Assembly (NCBI RefSeq): GCF_003732705.1
Contig: NZ_MOBR01000012.1
Location: 1-58,352 of the forward strand
Reading direction: 5' to 3'
Source: Pseudomonas frederiksbergensis
GTDB lineage: Bacteria; Pseudomonadota; Gammaproteobacteria; Pseudomonadales; Pseudomonadaceae
Length of the DNA: 58,352 bases
The position numbers and the translations under genes were made by a program. Under the pieces are notes generated by a model. That model was not told where the DNA came from. It did not search any database and saw only the letters and a list, made by a program, of their open reading frames with translations. Shown here piece by piece: positions 9,361-17,198 of the stretch (the first letter of the stretch is position 1; each line of letters begins with the position of its first letter).

Positions 9361-10263
9361 ATGACCGATCTACCGGATTCCGACTTCACCCAACGCTTCA
9401 TCTTCGATGACAGCGACACCCGCGGCGAGCTGGTGGCGTTGGAACGAAGCTATGCCGAAGTGCTGGCCAAACACCCCTACCCAGAGCCGGTCGCGCAACT
9501 GCTGGGCGAACTGATGGCCGCCGCCGCGTTGCTGGTTGGCACCCTTAAGTTCGATGGACTGCTGATCCTGCAAGCGCGTTCCGATGGCCCGATCCCGCTG
9601 CTGATGATCGAGTGTTCCAGCGAGCGTGAAATCCGTGGCTTGGCCCGTTATGAAGCCGACCAGATCGCCCCCGATGCGACCCTCGCCGACCTCATGCCCA
9701 ACGGCGTGCTGGCACTGACCGTCGACCCGACTCAGGGCCAGCGTTACCAAGGCATCGTTGACCTCGACGGCAAAACCCTGTCTGAGTGCTTCACCAACTA
9801 TTTCGTCATGTCCCAGCAGGTCGGCACGCGCTTCTGGCTGTACGCCGATGGCCGTCGCGCCCGAGGCCTGTTGCTGCAGCAATTGCCTGCCGACCGTCTG
9901 AAAGACGAAGAAGAACGCGCCGCCAGCTGGCAGCACATTACCGCGCTGGGCAGCACCCTGACCGCCGACGAATTGCTGAGCCTGGACAACGAAACCGTGC
10001 TCCATCGCCTCTATCACGAAGAGCAGGTTCGCCTATTCGACGTGCAGAAACTGCGTTTCCGTTGCAGTTGCTCGCGCGAACGTTCTGCCAATGCGCTGGT
10101 CAGCTTGGGTCTGGAAGATGCCCAGTCGCTGGTGATCGAACACGGCGGCCACATCGAGATCGATTGCCAGTTTTGCAACCAGCGCTACCTGTTTGATGCC
10201 GCGGATATCACTCAATTGTTCGCTGGCGCGGGTGTCGATACGCCGTCAGATACCCGGCACTAA
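9361..10263 (+). CDS. hslO: redox-regulated chaperone Hsp33
   Basis: A 300-residue Hsp33, an oxidation-activated holdase that prevents aggregation of unfolded proteins. The C-terminal zinc/redox switch has both cysteine pairs: CSC ([10 protein letters not shown], about 236-245) and CQFC (DCQFCNQRY, about 269-277). The ATG at 9361 begins the canonical [13 protein letters not shown]. No obvious Shine-Dalgarno precedes it, which is unusual. Length is normal. Confidence 0.96.
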   Translation: MTDLPDSDFTQRFIFDDSDTRGELVALERSYAEVLAKHPYPEPVAQLLGELMAAAALLVGTLKFDGLLILQARSDGPIPLLMIECSSEREIRGLARYEADQIAPDATLADLMPNGVLALTVDPTQGQRYQGIVDLDGKTLSECFTNYFVMSQQVGTRFWLYADGRRARGLLLQQLPADRLKDEEERAASWQHITALGSTLTADELLSLDNETVLHRLYHEEQVRLFDVQKLRFRCSCSRERSANALVSLGLEDAQSLVIEHGGHIEIDCQFCNQRYLFDAADITQLFAGAGVDTPSDTRH

Positions 10264-10445
10264 AACGGTTCAGCGCAGGTAAATTCACTGGTTAGCGCCG
10301 GAATAACGCCGTTACGACGGGAGGGCCCTACTATTTTTGGGCGTTTCTGGCATAATCCGGCCCACTTTTTGTCGCGGTAGTAGTGCACGACTTTCTACTA
10401 CAAAACGTTTGGAGCACACTCGGCCACTGGCCGACGGGGAATCTC

Positions 10446-11987
10446 ATGACGCAAGCCAATAACGCCGTGTACACCGATCTGAGTGTTGATGATCTGGTAA
10501 AAGAAGCCTTGAATCGCGGTGAAGGCGAGCTTGCCGATACCGGCGCGCTGGTTGTTCGCACTGGTCACCGCACCGGCCGCTCGCCAGTCGATCGTTTCAT
10601 CGTTGACGAGCCGTCCACTTCGGCTTCCATCGCCTGGGGCCCGATCAACCGCAAGTTCCCGGCCGACAAGTTCGATGCCCTGTGGACTCGCGTCGAGGCG
10701 TTCAACAACGCGCAAGAGCATTTCGTTTCCCACGTGCATGTAGGTGCGGCTGAAGACCACTACCTGGCCGTGAAGATGACCACCCAGACTGCCTGGCAGA
10801 ATCTGTTCGGTCGTTGCCTGTTCATCAACCCGCAGAAGTACAACCCGGCCGGTCGTGATGAGTGGCAAGTGCTCAACGTAGCCAACTTCGAGTGCGTGCC
10901 TGAGCGTGACGGCACCAACTCCGACGGTTGCGTGATCCTCAACTTCGCACAGAAAAAAGTGCTGATCGCCGGCATGCGTTACGCCGGTGAAATGAAAAAA
11001 GCCATGTTCTCCGTGCAGAACTACCTGCTGCCGGCCTCGGACGTGCTGCCAATGCACTGCGCCGCCAACATCGGCGAAGCAGGCGACGTGACCTTGTTCT
11101 TCGGTCTGTCCGGCACCGGCAAAACCACACTGTCCGCTGACGAAAGCCGTTACCTGATCGGTGACGACGAACACGGCTGGGGCGAAGGCGTTGTCTTCAA
11201 CATCGAAGGCGGCTGCTACGCCAAGTGCATCGACCTCTCCGAGAAGAACGAGCCGGTCATCTGGAAAGCCATCAAGCACGGTGCAGTCCTGGAAAACGTC
11301 GTCATCGACGACGCCAAGCACGCCGACTACGCCGATGTCAGCCTGACCCAGAACAGCCGCGCCGCCTACCCGCTGGAGCACGTTGCCAAGCGTTCCGAGC
11401 ACAACCTCGGTGGTGAGCCAAACGCCGTAATCTTCCTGACCTGCGACCTGACCGGCGTCCTGCCGCCAGTCTCGATCCTCAGCGAAGAACAAGCGGCCTA
11501 CCACTTCCTGTCCGGCTACACCGCACTGGTGGGCTCGACCGAAATGGGTTCCGGCAGCGGCATCAAATCCACCTTCTCCACCTGCTTCGGCGCACCGTTC
11601 TTCCCGCGTCCGGCCGGCGAATACGCAGAACTGCTGATCAAACGCATCCGCGGCTTCGGCTCCAAGGTTTACCTGGTCAACACCGGTTGGACCGGCGGCG
11701 GCTACGGCGTTGGCAAACGCTTCAACATCCCGACCACCCGTGGCGTAATTGCAGCGATCCAGAGCGGCGCGTTGATTGGTGTTGAAACCGAGCACCTGGA
11801 CACCATCAACCTGGACGTGCCGTTGGCTGTTCCTGGTGTTGAGACTGGTTTGTTGAACCCGCGTAATACCTGGGCTGACAAGGCTGCTTACGACGAAGCG
11901 GCTAAGGCGTTGGCTGGGTTGTTCGTTGAAAACTTCAAGAAGTTTGAAGTGAGTGATGCGATCAAGGCGGCTGGGCCTAAGTTGTAA
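10446..11987 (+). CDS. pckA: phosphoenolpyruvate carboxykinase (ATP)
   Basis: A 513-residue PckA that converts oxaloacetate and ATP to PEP, CO2 and ADP, the entry step of gluconeogenesis. The kinase-1 P-loop [11 protein letters not shown] starts near residue 220, followed by the metal-binding DDEHGWG stretch and [24 protein letters not shown] is also present. The ATG at 10446 ([13 protein letters not shown]) is preferred to an upstream frame extension. A strong hairpin terminator follows 20 bases after the stop. Confidence 0.97.
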   Translation: MTQANNAVYTDLSVDDLVKEALNRGEGELADTGALVVRTGHRTGRSPVDRFIVDEPSTSASIAWGPINRKFPADKFDALWTRVEAFNNAQEHFVSHVHVGAAEDHYLAVKMTTQTAWQNLFGRCLFINPQKYNPAGRDEWQVLNVANFECVPERDGTNSDGCVILNFAQKKVLIAGMRYAGEMKKAMFSVQNYLLPASDVLPMHCAANIGEAGDVTLFFGLSGTGKTTLSADESRYLIGDDEHGWGEGVVFNIEGGCYAKCIDLSEKNEPVIWKAIKHGAVLENVVIDDAKHADYADVSLTQNSRAAYPLEHVAKRSEHNLGGEPNAVIFLTCDLTGVLPPVSILSEEQAAYHFLSGYTALVGSTEMGSGSGIKSTFSTCFGAPFFPRPAGEYAELLIKRIRGFGSKVYLVNTGWTGGGYGVGKRFNIPTTRGVIAAIQSGALIGVETEHLDTINLDVPLAVPGVETGLLNPRNTWADKAAYDEAAKALAGLFVENFKKFEVSDAIKAAGPKL

Positions 11988-12005
11988 GGCTTGGTTTAGC
12001 GAAAT

Positions 12006-12035
12006 GAAAAAGCCGTCCTTCGGGGCGGCTTTTTT
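12006..12035 (+). terminator. rho-independent terminator of pckA
   Basis: AAAAAGCCGTCC-TTC-GGGGCGGCTTTTTT: a GC-rich stem with a TTCG-type loop and a run of six T, 19 bases after the pckA stop. Confidence 0.9.
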
Positions 12036-12129
12036 GTGGGCGCTGGTCAGGCGAGCAGCGTTGCGATAACTGCCATTATTCCAACTGAATTCGCGATAAA
12101 CAGCCAGAATATTGCCACTTATGGATTCG

Positions 12130-12483
12130 TTAGAGACCTTCCAAAGATTGCGTGTCCCAGCGCTGCACTTTGACCGCTTGGTAAAGCATGCCAATGGTCA
12201 GCGGGACTTTGTCTTCGCGCCCCTTTGCCCTGCGCTTGAGATGCACATCGAACCCTTCGGGCTGGAAGTAGCGGTAGGCGTCGTAGTCGATGAAGTCGAT
12301 CTCAAACTGTTCTTCCAGCGCCTCCAACAAATGTCGCGCATCGGTGCCGTCGCAGCCCAGGTCGAGGTTGATCGAGGTGGTGAGGCTGATGGTTTTGCGT
12401 TCGGGGAGGCCGAGTTCTTCGTGCAGCAACTGCATGAGCAGATGCATGGCATGGTCGTTGGGGAAGTTGGGGGCGAGGTTCAT
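12130..12483 (-). CDS. DUF1493 family protein
   Basis: A 117-residue acidic protein that I assign to DUF1493 from the pattern ISLTTSINLDLGCDGTDA followed by LLEALEEQFEIDF, resembling an acyl-carrier-protein-like helical layout but without a clear phosphopantetheine Ser. Function is unknown. It lies 32 bases downstream of the yhfG-like gene on the same strand and may share its transcript. Confidence 0.75.
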   Translation of the reverse strand: MNLAPNFPNDHAMHLLMQLLHEELGLPERKTISLTTSINLDLGCDGTDARHLLEALEEQFEIDFIDYDAYRYFQPEGFDVHLKRRAKGREDKVPLTIGMLYQAVKVQRWDTQSLEGL

Positions 12484-12515
12484 TGCGGGGGTGTCCGGTT
12501 GGGCTTGGATGGATC

Positions 12516-12728
12516 TTATTGATCGTCAGGCTTGTGGGGAAGGGCGGGAGCGGGTTGCGACGGTTTGTCTTGTTGGTATTTGGCGAGCGCTTCCTCTCGC
12601 GTAGGAAGTGGTATGTCGAGGTCTGCCGGTGATGTGTCGAAACCAGCGAGATGCAGACTGGCTAGGTAATTAGAGCGGCGGACCTTTTCGTAGTGCGCTT
12701 GTTTGTGTTTGAACGTTAATTTAGACAT
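12516..12728 (-). CDS. YhfG/AntF-like small protein (Fic antitoxin family), orphan
   Basis: A 70-residue protein whose first part, MSKLTFKHKQAHYEKVRRSN followed by YLASLHLAGF and PLPTREEALAKYQ, matches the YhfG (DUF2559) pattern. YhfG/AntF proteins are normally encoded beside a fic AMP-transferase toxin and neutralise it. No fic-like HPFxxGNGR protein is encoded nearby: the next gene downstream is DUF1493, and upstream is a degenerate REP element. The frame stays open through the REP to an upstream antitoxin stub, but the ATG at 12728 gives the natural family start. Confidence 0.7.
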   Translation of the reverse strand: MSKLTFKHKQAHYEKVRRSNYLASLHLAGFDTSPADLDIPLPTREEALAKYQQDKPSQPAPALPHKPDDQ

Positions 12729-12755
12729 CTCGATTGTCTCAGGCGTTGAAGGCTT

Positions 12756-12863
12756 GATCTTTCCTACGCTCTGCGTGGGAATGCAGCCTGGGACGCTCTG
12801 TGTCCCAAGAGCCGAACGCGGAGCGTCCGAAGAGGCGTTTCCACGCGGAGCATGGGAATGATC
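12756..12863. repeat. degenerate REP pair (GATCGTTCCCACGCTC family)
   Basis: Begins GATCTTTCCTACGCTCTGCG and ends GGAGCATGGGAATGATC. Several mismatches break the outer palindrome, unlike its neighbours, so this is an older, decaying copy. It separates the yhfG-like gene from an antitoxin stub and is read through in frame. Confidence 0.85.
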
Positions 12864-12866
12864 TAT

Positions 12867-12941
12867 AGGCTGGCCTTCACCGCGCAGGATTTCGTTCATC
12901 TGTTGCACGCTTTCCATTAGCTCATCAAAAAACTTGCTCAT
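12867..12941 (-). pseudogene. N-terminal stub of a HTH antitoxin, interrupted by a REP element
   Basis: MSKFFDELMESVQQMNEIL plus RGEGQP is the typical leader of HigA/RelB-type Xre antitoxins in pseudomonads (MSKxFDELMESVQQMDEIxRGE). The helix-turn-helix part that should follow is missing, replaced by the degenerate REP at 12756-12863. Only about 25 codons remain. It could be expressed as a fusion with the YhfG-like frame, since there is no stop between them. Confidence 0.65.
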
Positions 12942-12962
12942 GGTTATTCTCAGGTTTTGATT

Positions 12963-13069
12963 GATCGTTCCCACGCTCTGCGTGGGAATGCAGCCCGGGA
13001 CGCTCTGCGTCCCAGAGCCGAACGCGGAGCGTCCGTTGAGGCATTCCCACGCGGAGCGTGGGAACGATC
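12963..13069. repeat. REP pair (GATCGTTCCCACGCTC family)
   Basis: Outer arms GATCGTTCCCACGCTCTGCG and CGGAGCGTGGGAACGATC, with inner GGGACGCTCTGCGTCCC. A well preserved copy only 100 bases from the degenerate one. Confidence 0.92.
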
Positions 13070-13079
13070 TTTGCTGGCG

Positions 13080-13376
13080 TCAGGTGGGTGCTTTCCAGCC
13101 CATCATGCGTTGCTGGGCGACTTTGAGTAGGTCGCAGCCGTCCTGATTCAGCAGGTAGAGCGCGTGGGTGATGTGGGGGATGTCTTCGACGTCGCCGTGT
13201 TTGAAGCAGGTGCAGTGCAGGGTTTTGAGGAGGTCGCTGGAGGCTCGGATTCGCTGGAGGGCGGCTTCGAGGATGTCCTGGGGGTTAGCCTCTGTGTCGA
13301 TGATCAGGGGCGGGGAGTCGGTGAGGTTGGTTTGGAGTGGACGGTAGCGATCAAGCAACGAATTTAACGATGTCAC
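13080..13376 (-). CDS. small conserved protein, paralog of the 14786-15067 gene
   Basis: A 98-residue, probably all-helical protein of a Pseudomonas-specific type; I am not certain of its DUF number (DUF3077/DUF6124-like). It shares the pattern RYRPLxT...IDTEAxPxxILxAAxQRIRA followed by SDLLxTLxC and the DIPHI.ALYLLxQDGxxLLxVA end with the protein at 14786-15067, so the two are duplicates. It starts at a GTG behind AGAGG. The hydrolase gene lies between the copies, all on one strand. An upstream leader carries two hairpins. Confidence 0.7.
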   Translation of the reverse strand: MTSLNSLLDRYRPLQTNLTDSPPLIIDTEANPQDILEAALQRIRASSDLLKTLHCTCFKHGDVEDIPHITHALYLLNQDGCDLLKVAQQRMMGWKAPT

Positions 13377-13419
13377 TGAGGAACACCTCTATTGAGTTGG
13401 AAATATGCGTCCTCTCTTT

Positions 13420-13457
13420 TCGGGTGACCAAGCCCGAGTCGCTGAATTCTCAGCGAC
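13420..13457 (-). promoter_or_regulatory. two adjacent hairpins in the leader of the 13080-13376 gene
   Basis: TCGGG-TGACCAAG-CCCGA (13420-13437) abuts GTCGCTGA-ATTC-TCAGCGAC (13438-13457), both perfect stems. The same pair in the same order occurs at 50223-50259 upstream of a DUF3077 gene. Both lie on the coding-strand side of small helical-protein genes. Function unknown; candidates are an RNA leader or a protein-binding site. Confidence 0.6.
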
Positions 13458-13492
13458 GTCAGAACTATATGTATTCAGCTAAAGGCAGCGAT

Positions 13493-13511
13493 AGAAGACG
13501 AGACGTCTTCT
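13493..13511. repeat. short perfect palindrome AGAAGACG-AGA-CGTCTTCT
   Basis: An eight-base-pair stem with a three-base loop, lying 58 bases past the stop of the hydrolase gene. There is no T-run on either side, so it is not a standard terminator. It may stop or stabilise the hydrolase mRNA. Confidence 0.5.
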
Positions 13512-13568
13512 CTTGTAGGAGCTGGACGAAGATTCGATAAGACCATTCCTACAGACCAACAGGCCATT

Positions 13569-14699
13569 TCAACGAATATCCTGATACGACCCCTCATCCA
13601 TCTTCAACCCCGCCGCCAACCCTGTCGCCGGCGCATAACCCACACCCTTCACCGCCGAAAAATTAACCCCTTTGCTCCCCAGCGAAACGTAGCGCTCGCC
13701 CTGATCCAGGTCCGTGAAGTACGTGTACGAGCACTTCTGCATTGCCACGTACTCCGCTTCTGCGGCCGCGATGGCGTTGTGGTAGTTCTCCAGTTGCGCC
13801 TGGCTCAGGTTCAGGGTTTTGTTCAGCGTTACGCCCCAACGCTTCAGGCAGACTTCAGCGAAGTGGCGGACGATCAGACCCGGTTCGGCCAGCACTTTCG
13901 GGCCGCTGACGCCATCGGCGGAGGCGTTGCAGACCAGGGTGCCGTGGCGGCCGGGCATGGGGTAGATGTGGGTTTTGGTGAGGGCGGAGGTTTCGGGGAT
14001 GACACAGCAGAAGCCTTTGGAGCGTTCGTCGCGGGCGTAGAAGGCGACGTACTCTTTGACGTTCTTGTCCAGTTTGACTTTGTCGTTCTGGAAGTTGGAA
14101 ATGCCCGGTACGGGGTCAATGGCAAAGATATTGACTGGAATGTCTCGCAGTTGAATGTCGTTGTACAGTGCGTTGGCCAGCATGTGGCAACTAATGCCGC
14201 CACGGCTCCAGCCGACCAAGTTGATTTGAGTAGGGATAACCCCGTCCTTGCGGAACGTTTTAATAATCTGTTCCTGTAACTTTTGCTGAGTGACACTTCG
14301 GTCGCCGTAGTTGTATTTACGCCACATCCAGGAACCCTCGATTTTCACATCATCGATGGGAATGCCCGCCGCTTTGAGACGGTTGTATTCAGTCTCGGTC
14401 AGTTGTTCCCGCTGCCAGTCACAGCGGCCGATGATGATATTGGTCGCGTGCTTGACGTTTTCTTCCCAGCCCTTGCCGAACAGGGTGCCGCTAAGGCCGT
14501 AGTCCTTGGATTGGGTGAACAGTTCGTCGGCTTGCAGGTTGCTGGTGCCCGGGCCGTCGACCACGATCCACTCGGCAAACTCGCGACCGGCATGATGGGA
14601 GGCCAGTGTCGAAACCAGTTCGCCGTCCCAGTAAGCAGGATTCTGATTGTCGAACTTAGTCGAGCCGGTACCGCAAAAGAAAATAGTTAATGTAGTCAT
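13569..14699 (-). CDS. alpha/beta hydrolase resembling DUF2235/Tle-type lipases
   Basis: A 376-residue protein with the serine-hydrolase elbow GWSRGG (Ser165), a plausible acid FAIDPVPG (Asp195) and histidine PGRHGTL (His252). The N terminus TIFFCGTGSTKFDN resembles the FxDGTG motif of DUF2235 and type VI lipase (Tle) proteins. No signal peptide or membrane segment is visible, and no VgrG, PAAR or Hcp gene lies nearby. It is flanked on the same strand by two paralogous small proteins, a layout that could mean immunity or adaptor partners. Substrate unknown. Confidence 0.65.
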   Translation of the reverse strand: MTTLTIFFCGTGSTKFDNQNPAYWDGELVSTLASHHAGREFAEWIVVDGPGTSNLQADELFTQSKDYGLSGTLFGKGWEENVKHATNIIIGRCDWQREQLTETEYNRLKAAGIPIDDVKIEGSWMWRKYNYGDRSVTQQKLQEQIIKTFRKDGVIPTQINLVGWSRGGISCHMLANALYNDIQLRDIPVNIFAIDPVPGISNFQNDKVKLDKNVKEYVAFYARDERSKGFCCVIPETSALTKTHIYPMPGRHGTLVCNASADGVSGPKVLAEPGLIVRHFAEVCLKRWGVTLNKTLNLSQAQLENYHNAIAAAEAEYVAMQKCSYTYFTDLDQGERYVSLGSKGVNFSAVKGVGYAPATGLAAGLKMDEGSYQDIR

Positions 14700-14785
14700 T
14701 GTTAAACTCTTGATTGATTAAAAGAGTCTGCAGACTAGTTTCGGCTGGGTGAATGATAAAGCCGTTAGTTGTTGCTGGTTTTGTA

Positions 14786-15067
14786 TTAAGGTTTGATTCT
14801 TGTTTTTGCAACTTCAAGCAGTTGGTGTCCGTCTTGGGTTAATAGGTAAAGTGCATTAATGATATGTGGAATGTCTTTGATATCCGCCTCGTTGTAACTC
14901 TGGCAATAAAGTGTCTCAAGCAAGTCGCTGGCGGCGCGGATGCGTTGGCGGGCGGCGTCGAGAATTTCGTGCGGGTCGGCTTCGGTATCGATGACCAGCA
15001 CCGGGGTATTGCTGTAGCTGGTCTTGAGCGGGCGATAGCGTTTGGTCTGTGATTGAAGCGTATTCAT
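14786..15067 (-). CDS. small conserved protein, paralog of the 13080-13376 gene
   Basis: A 93-residue helical protein starting MNTLQSQTKRYRPLKTS, with AGGACA ahead of the ATG. Roughly half of its residues match the 13080-13376 protein in an ungapped read (IDTEADPHEILDAARQRIRA, then SDLLETLYC, then DIPHIINALYLLTQDG). It lies 86 bases upstream of the hydrolase start and is likely in the same transcript. No catalytic motif or membrane segment is seen. Confidence 0.7.
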   Translation of the reverse strand: MNTLQSQTKRYRPLKTSYSNTPVLVIDTEADPHEILDAARQRIRAASDLLETLYCQSYNEADIKDIPHIINALYLLTQDGHQLLEVAKTRIKP

Positions 15068-15364
15068 TGAGGTTTGTCCTGTGCGAAATCACGGCAGGCC
15101 GAGACACTGATTCAGCCGCGCCAAAGACTATAAAAGGGCATCACGCGGCGCGGCAATAGGACTGCGATGGACAGGATTCGTAGGGGTTTTACCCGTGTTT
15201 TAGGATTTGGCCTACGCGTTTCCCGAGTATTTTTATGGAAAAACCCTTACGGGTTAAATTTCCCACGGGTTTGTCAGGCATTGCGCGGCAAACCTCTGTA
15301 TGGTGCGCGCCAGAATCCGTAGGGCGTTTCCAAACGTCTGACACACGCTTAAAGGGAATTAGGT
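15068..15364. other. divergent intergenic region
   Basis: About 300 bases between the small-protein gene and the exported-protein gene. It contains TATAAAAG (about 15129) and alternating ACCCGT / ACGGGT blocks (about 15190-15275) that can pair with one another. I see no ORF with a ribosome-binding site and no terminator. Promoters for both flanking genes presumably lie here. Confidence 0.4.
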
Positions 15365-15868
15365 ATGCAATGGCTACGTATGGCCTCGATTTTGTTGTTG
15401 TGGGCCGGTGTTTGCCGTGTGGCGGGCGGCACTGATGCTGGGGGCTCGATGGTGCAGGCCAATATGGATCGCACCGGTTGGCCGGATGCCCTCACCACCC
15501 AGGCTGAAGTCGATACCGCGTCCCGCGCCGAAGTGCTGATGGTCGGCAAGGCGTTGCTGGACAGCGAAACGCTGGATGAACCCGGTCTGCGACAACGTCT
15601 GGGCGTGCAGGCTGTGAAGCTCAAGTCTGTGCGACAAGTGCGTGACGGCTTGTGGGATCGGTTGCTCAGCACTTACCGCAATGCCAGCCAGAACTGTGAT
15701 AGCGAACCCTTCTGCCCGCGCGTGCGCAGCGTCGCGGATTTGCGTCAGTTGGCGGCGGCGTTCACCGGCGAAATCAGCCCGGCTTATGCGGCATGGGCGA
15801 GCAAGAGCCGGGTGTTTCACGAGCAGGCATTGAATGAACAACTGCGGGTGGCGGTGTTGATTCCTTAA
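15365..15868 (+). CDS. hypothetical exported protein
   Basis: A 167-residue protein with an N-terminal hydrophobic segment (MQWLRMASILLLWAGVCRVA) that looks like a Sec signal peptide with cleavage near 22. The mature part is helical, with two cysteines (NCDSEPFC) spaced for a disulphide. I do not recognise the family. It is convergent with the S8 protease gene, the stops only ten bases apart, so no co-transcription is implied. Confidence 0.7.
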   Translation: MQWLRMASILLLWAGVCRVAGGTDAGGSMVQANMDRTGWPDALTTQAEVDTASRAEVLMVGKALLDSETLDEPGLRQRLGVQAVKLKSVRQVRDGLWDRLLSTYRNASQNCDSEPFCPRVRSVADLRQLAAAFTGEISPAYAAWASKSRVFHEQALNEQLRVAVLIP

Positions 15869-15878
15869 GCAGCTTGAA

Positions 15879-16931
15879 TCAATTATTCATCTGTTTCGGA
15901 GACTGGCGCGATGCAGCGTCAAGGTCCAGCAGACCTCTGCCATAAGCTTCACTGTTGGCGTAGATGCCGGTCCGATTTGCGGTCGCCAACAGGTGATCGC
16001 GCACTTGCTGAGTGCTGAGTTCGGGATAGTGGCTTTGCAGGGCTGCCAGCGCGCCGCTGACCAATGCAGTGGCAGGAGACGTGCCCGCGGTTTGTACATA
16101 TTTGCCGTCCTTGCTGGTCGTCAACAAGCCGTATTCTTCACCAGAGTCGCCACCGGGTACGGCGATGCACCAGTCTGCTGCTACGCCGCAGTAATTGGAT
16201 TGGGCATTGATGGCGCTGCCGTCATTTTTCAGCGCGACCACCGCCAGCCATCCCTTCTCCAGCTCGGGTAACGCAATGGGTAAACCGGGCTCGGCCAACG
16301 GTTCTCTTTTCAGTTCGTTGCCGGTCGGGAACACAAACACCGCGCCTTCCTGCACAAGCTTTTGCGCGGTCGTCATCGATTTGGGCATTACCTGGCGATA
16401 ACGCGCCTTGTTGATCGCTGTCGCCGGAATCGCATTGGCCCACGAGTTACTGAAAATCCGTGCGCCTTTATCGAAACCCGACTGCCAGGAACGCGCGATT
16501 TCACTGTCGAAAAAAAACGGCTCATTGTCGTCGCCGAATCGGAAGGGGATCAGTTGCGCGTTGTACGCGACCCCGTGCATGCCCTGATCATCCTTGTTGG
16601 CCGCGAGAATACCGGCCATTTGAGTGCCGTGACCGACCCGGTCAATGGTGCCGACCCTTTGCTCGACGTAGTCGAATCCCGGGTCACGAACCCGCCCTTG
16701 AAACTCCGGCAGCAGGCTGTTCAGGCCTGAGTCGACCAGCGCAACCGACACGCCCTGACCGGTGCCGCCGCGTGCGTAGAGGCTTGCGGCATTAATGACT
16801 GCGAGGCCTTTCTGGGCCTGATATTCCGGGGTTTCGAACGTGGCGAGGAACGGTGGATCTTCGGGGAGTTGCATACAACCGCTGAGCAGCAGAGAGGCAA
16901 GGGCTATTGGATAAAAGGGGGTGGGTAGCAT
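15879..16931 (-). CDS. S8 (subtilisin-like) serine protease lipoprotein
   Basis: A 350-residue subtilase. The ATG at 16931 gives a lipoprotein signal, MLPTPFYPIALASLLLSGC, with lipobox LLSG-C19; the upstream in-frame ATG at 16976 would bury it. The catalytic triad is D67 (VALVDSG), H101 (GHGTQMAGIL) and S285 (GTSPATALVSG), all intact. There is no autotransporter barrel or pre-peptidase domain, so it is a compact enzyme probably tethered to the outer membrane. Substrate unknown. Confidence 0.85.
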   Translation of the reverse strand: MLPTPFYPIALASLLLSGCMQLPEDPPFLATFETPEYQAQKGLAVINAASLYARGGTGQGVSVALVDSGLNSLLPEFQGRVRDPGFDYVEQRVGTIDRVGHGTQMAGILAANKDDQGMHGVAYNAQLIPFRFGDDNEPFFFDSEIARSWQSGFDKGARIFSNSWANAIPATAINKARYRQVMPKSMTTAQKLVQEGAVFVFPTGNELKREPLAEPGLPIALPELEKGWLAVVALKNDGSAINAQSNYCGVAADWCIAVPGGDSGEEYGLLTTSKDGKYVQTAGTSPATALVSGALAALQSHYPELSTQQVRDHLLATANRTGIYANSEAYGRGLLDLDAASRQSPKQMNN

Positions 16932-17198
16932 GGTCGTTCCTTCGTCTGGATCCGCGCGTATCAGGCGTCCTGCCATGATGAGAGATGCGCGGACAGTGGT
17001 TTTGTGAGGGCGAACATTACCTGCAGAACGGGTGGCGCCGCGAGGGCCAAAAGTGTTTCGTTTGTTTCATCCTGTGGCAAAGGCTCAGGGCGGCAAGGCT
17101 GTATCATCCCGTATCGTTTTGGTCCCCGACCTTTTCTCGACTCGCTGCAATCGCCGGCTAGGCTTTTGGCATCGCAGCAGTCAACGGAGTGACAGCTT

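Noticed and set aside
10398..12194. 598-codon open frame antisense to pckA
   Set aside because: No motif and runs through the pckA terminator; pckA is certain.
13569..14699. Type VI secretion effector call for the hydrolase
   Set aside because: No VgrG, Hcp, PAAR or adaptor gene in the window; only the lipase-like fold and small flanking genes are visible, so only hydrolase is claimed.
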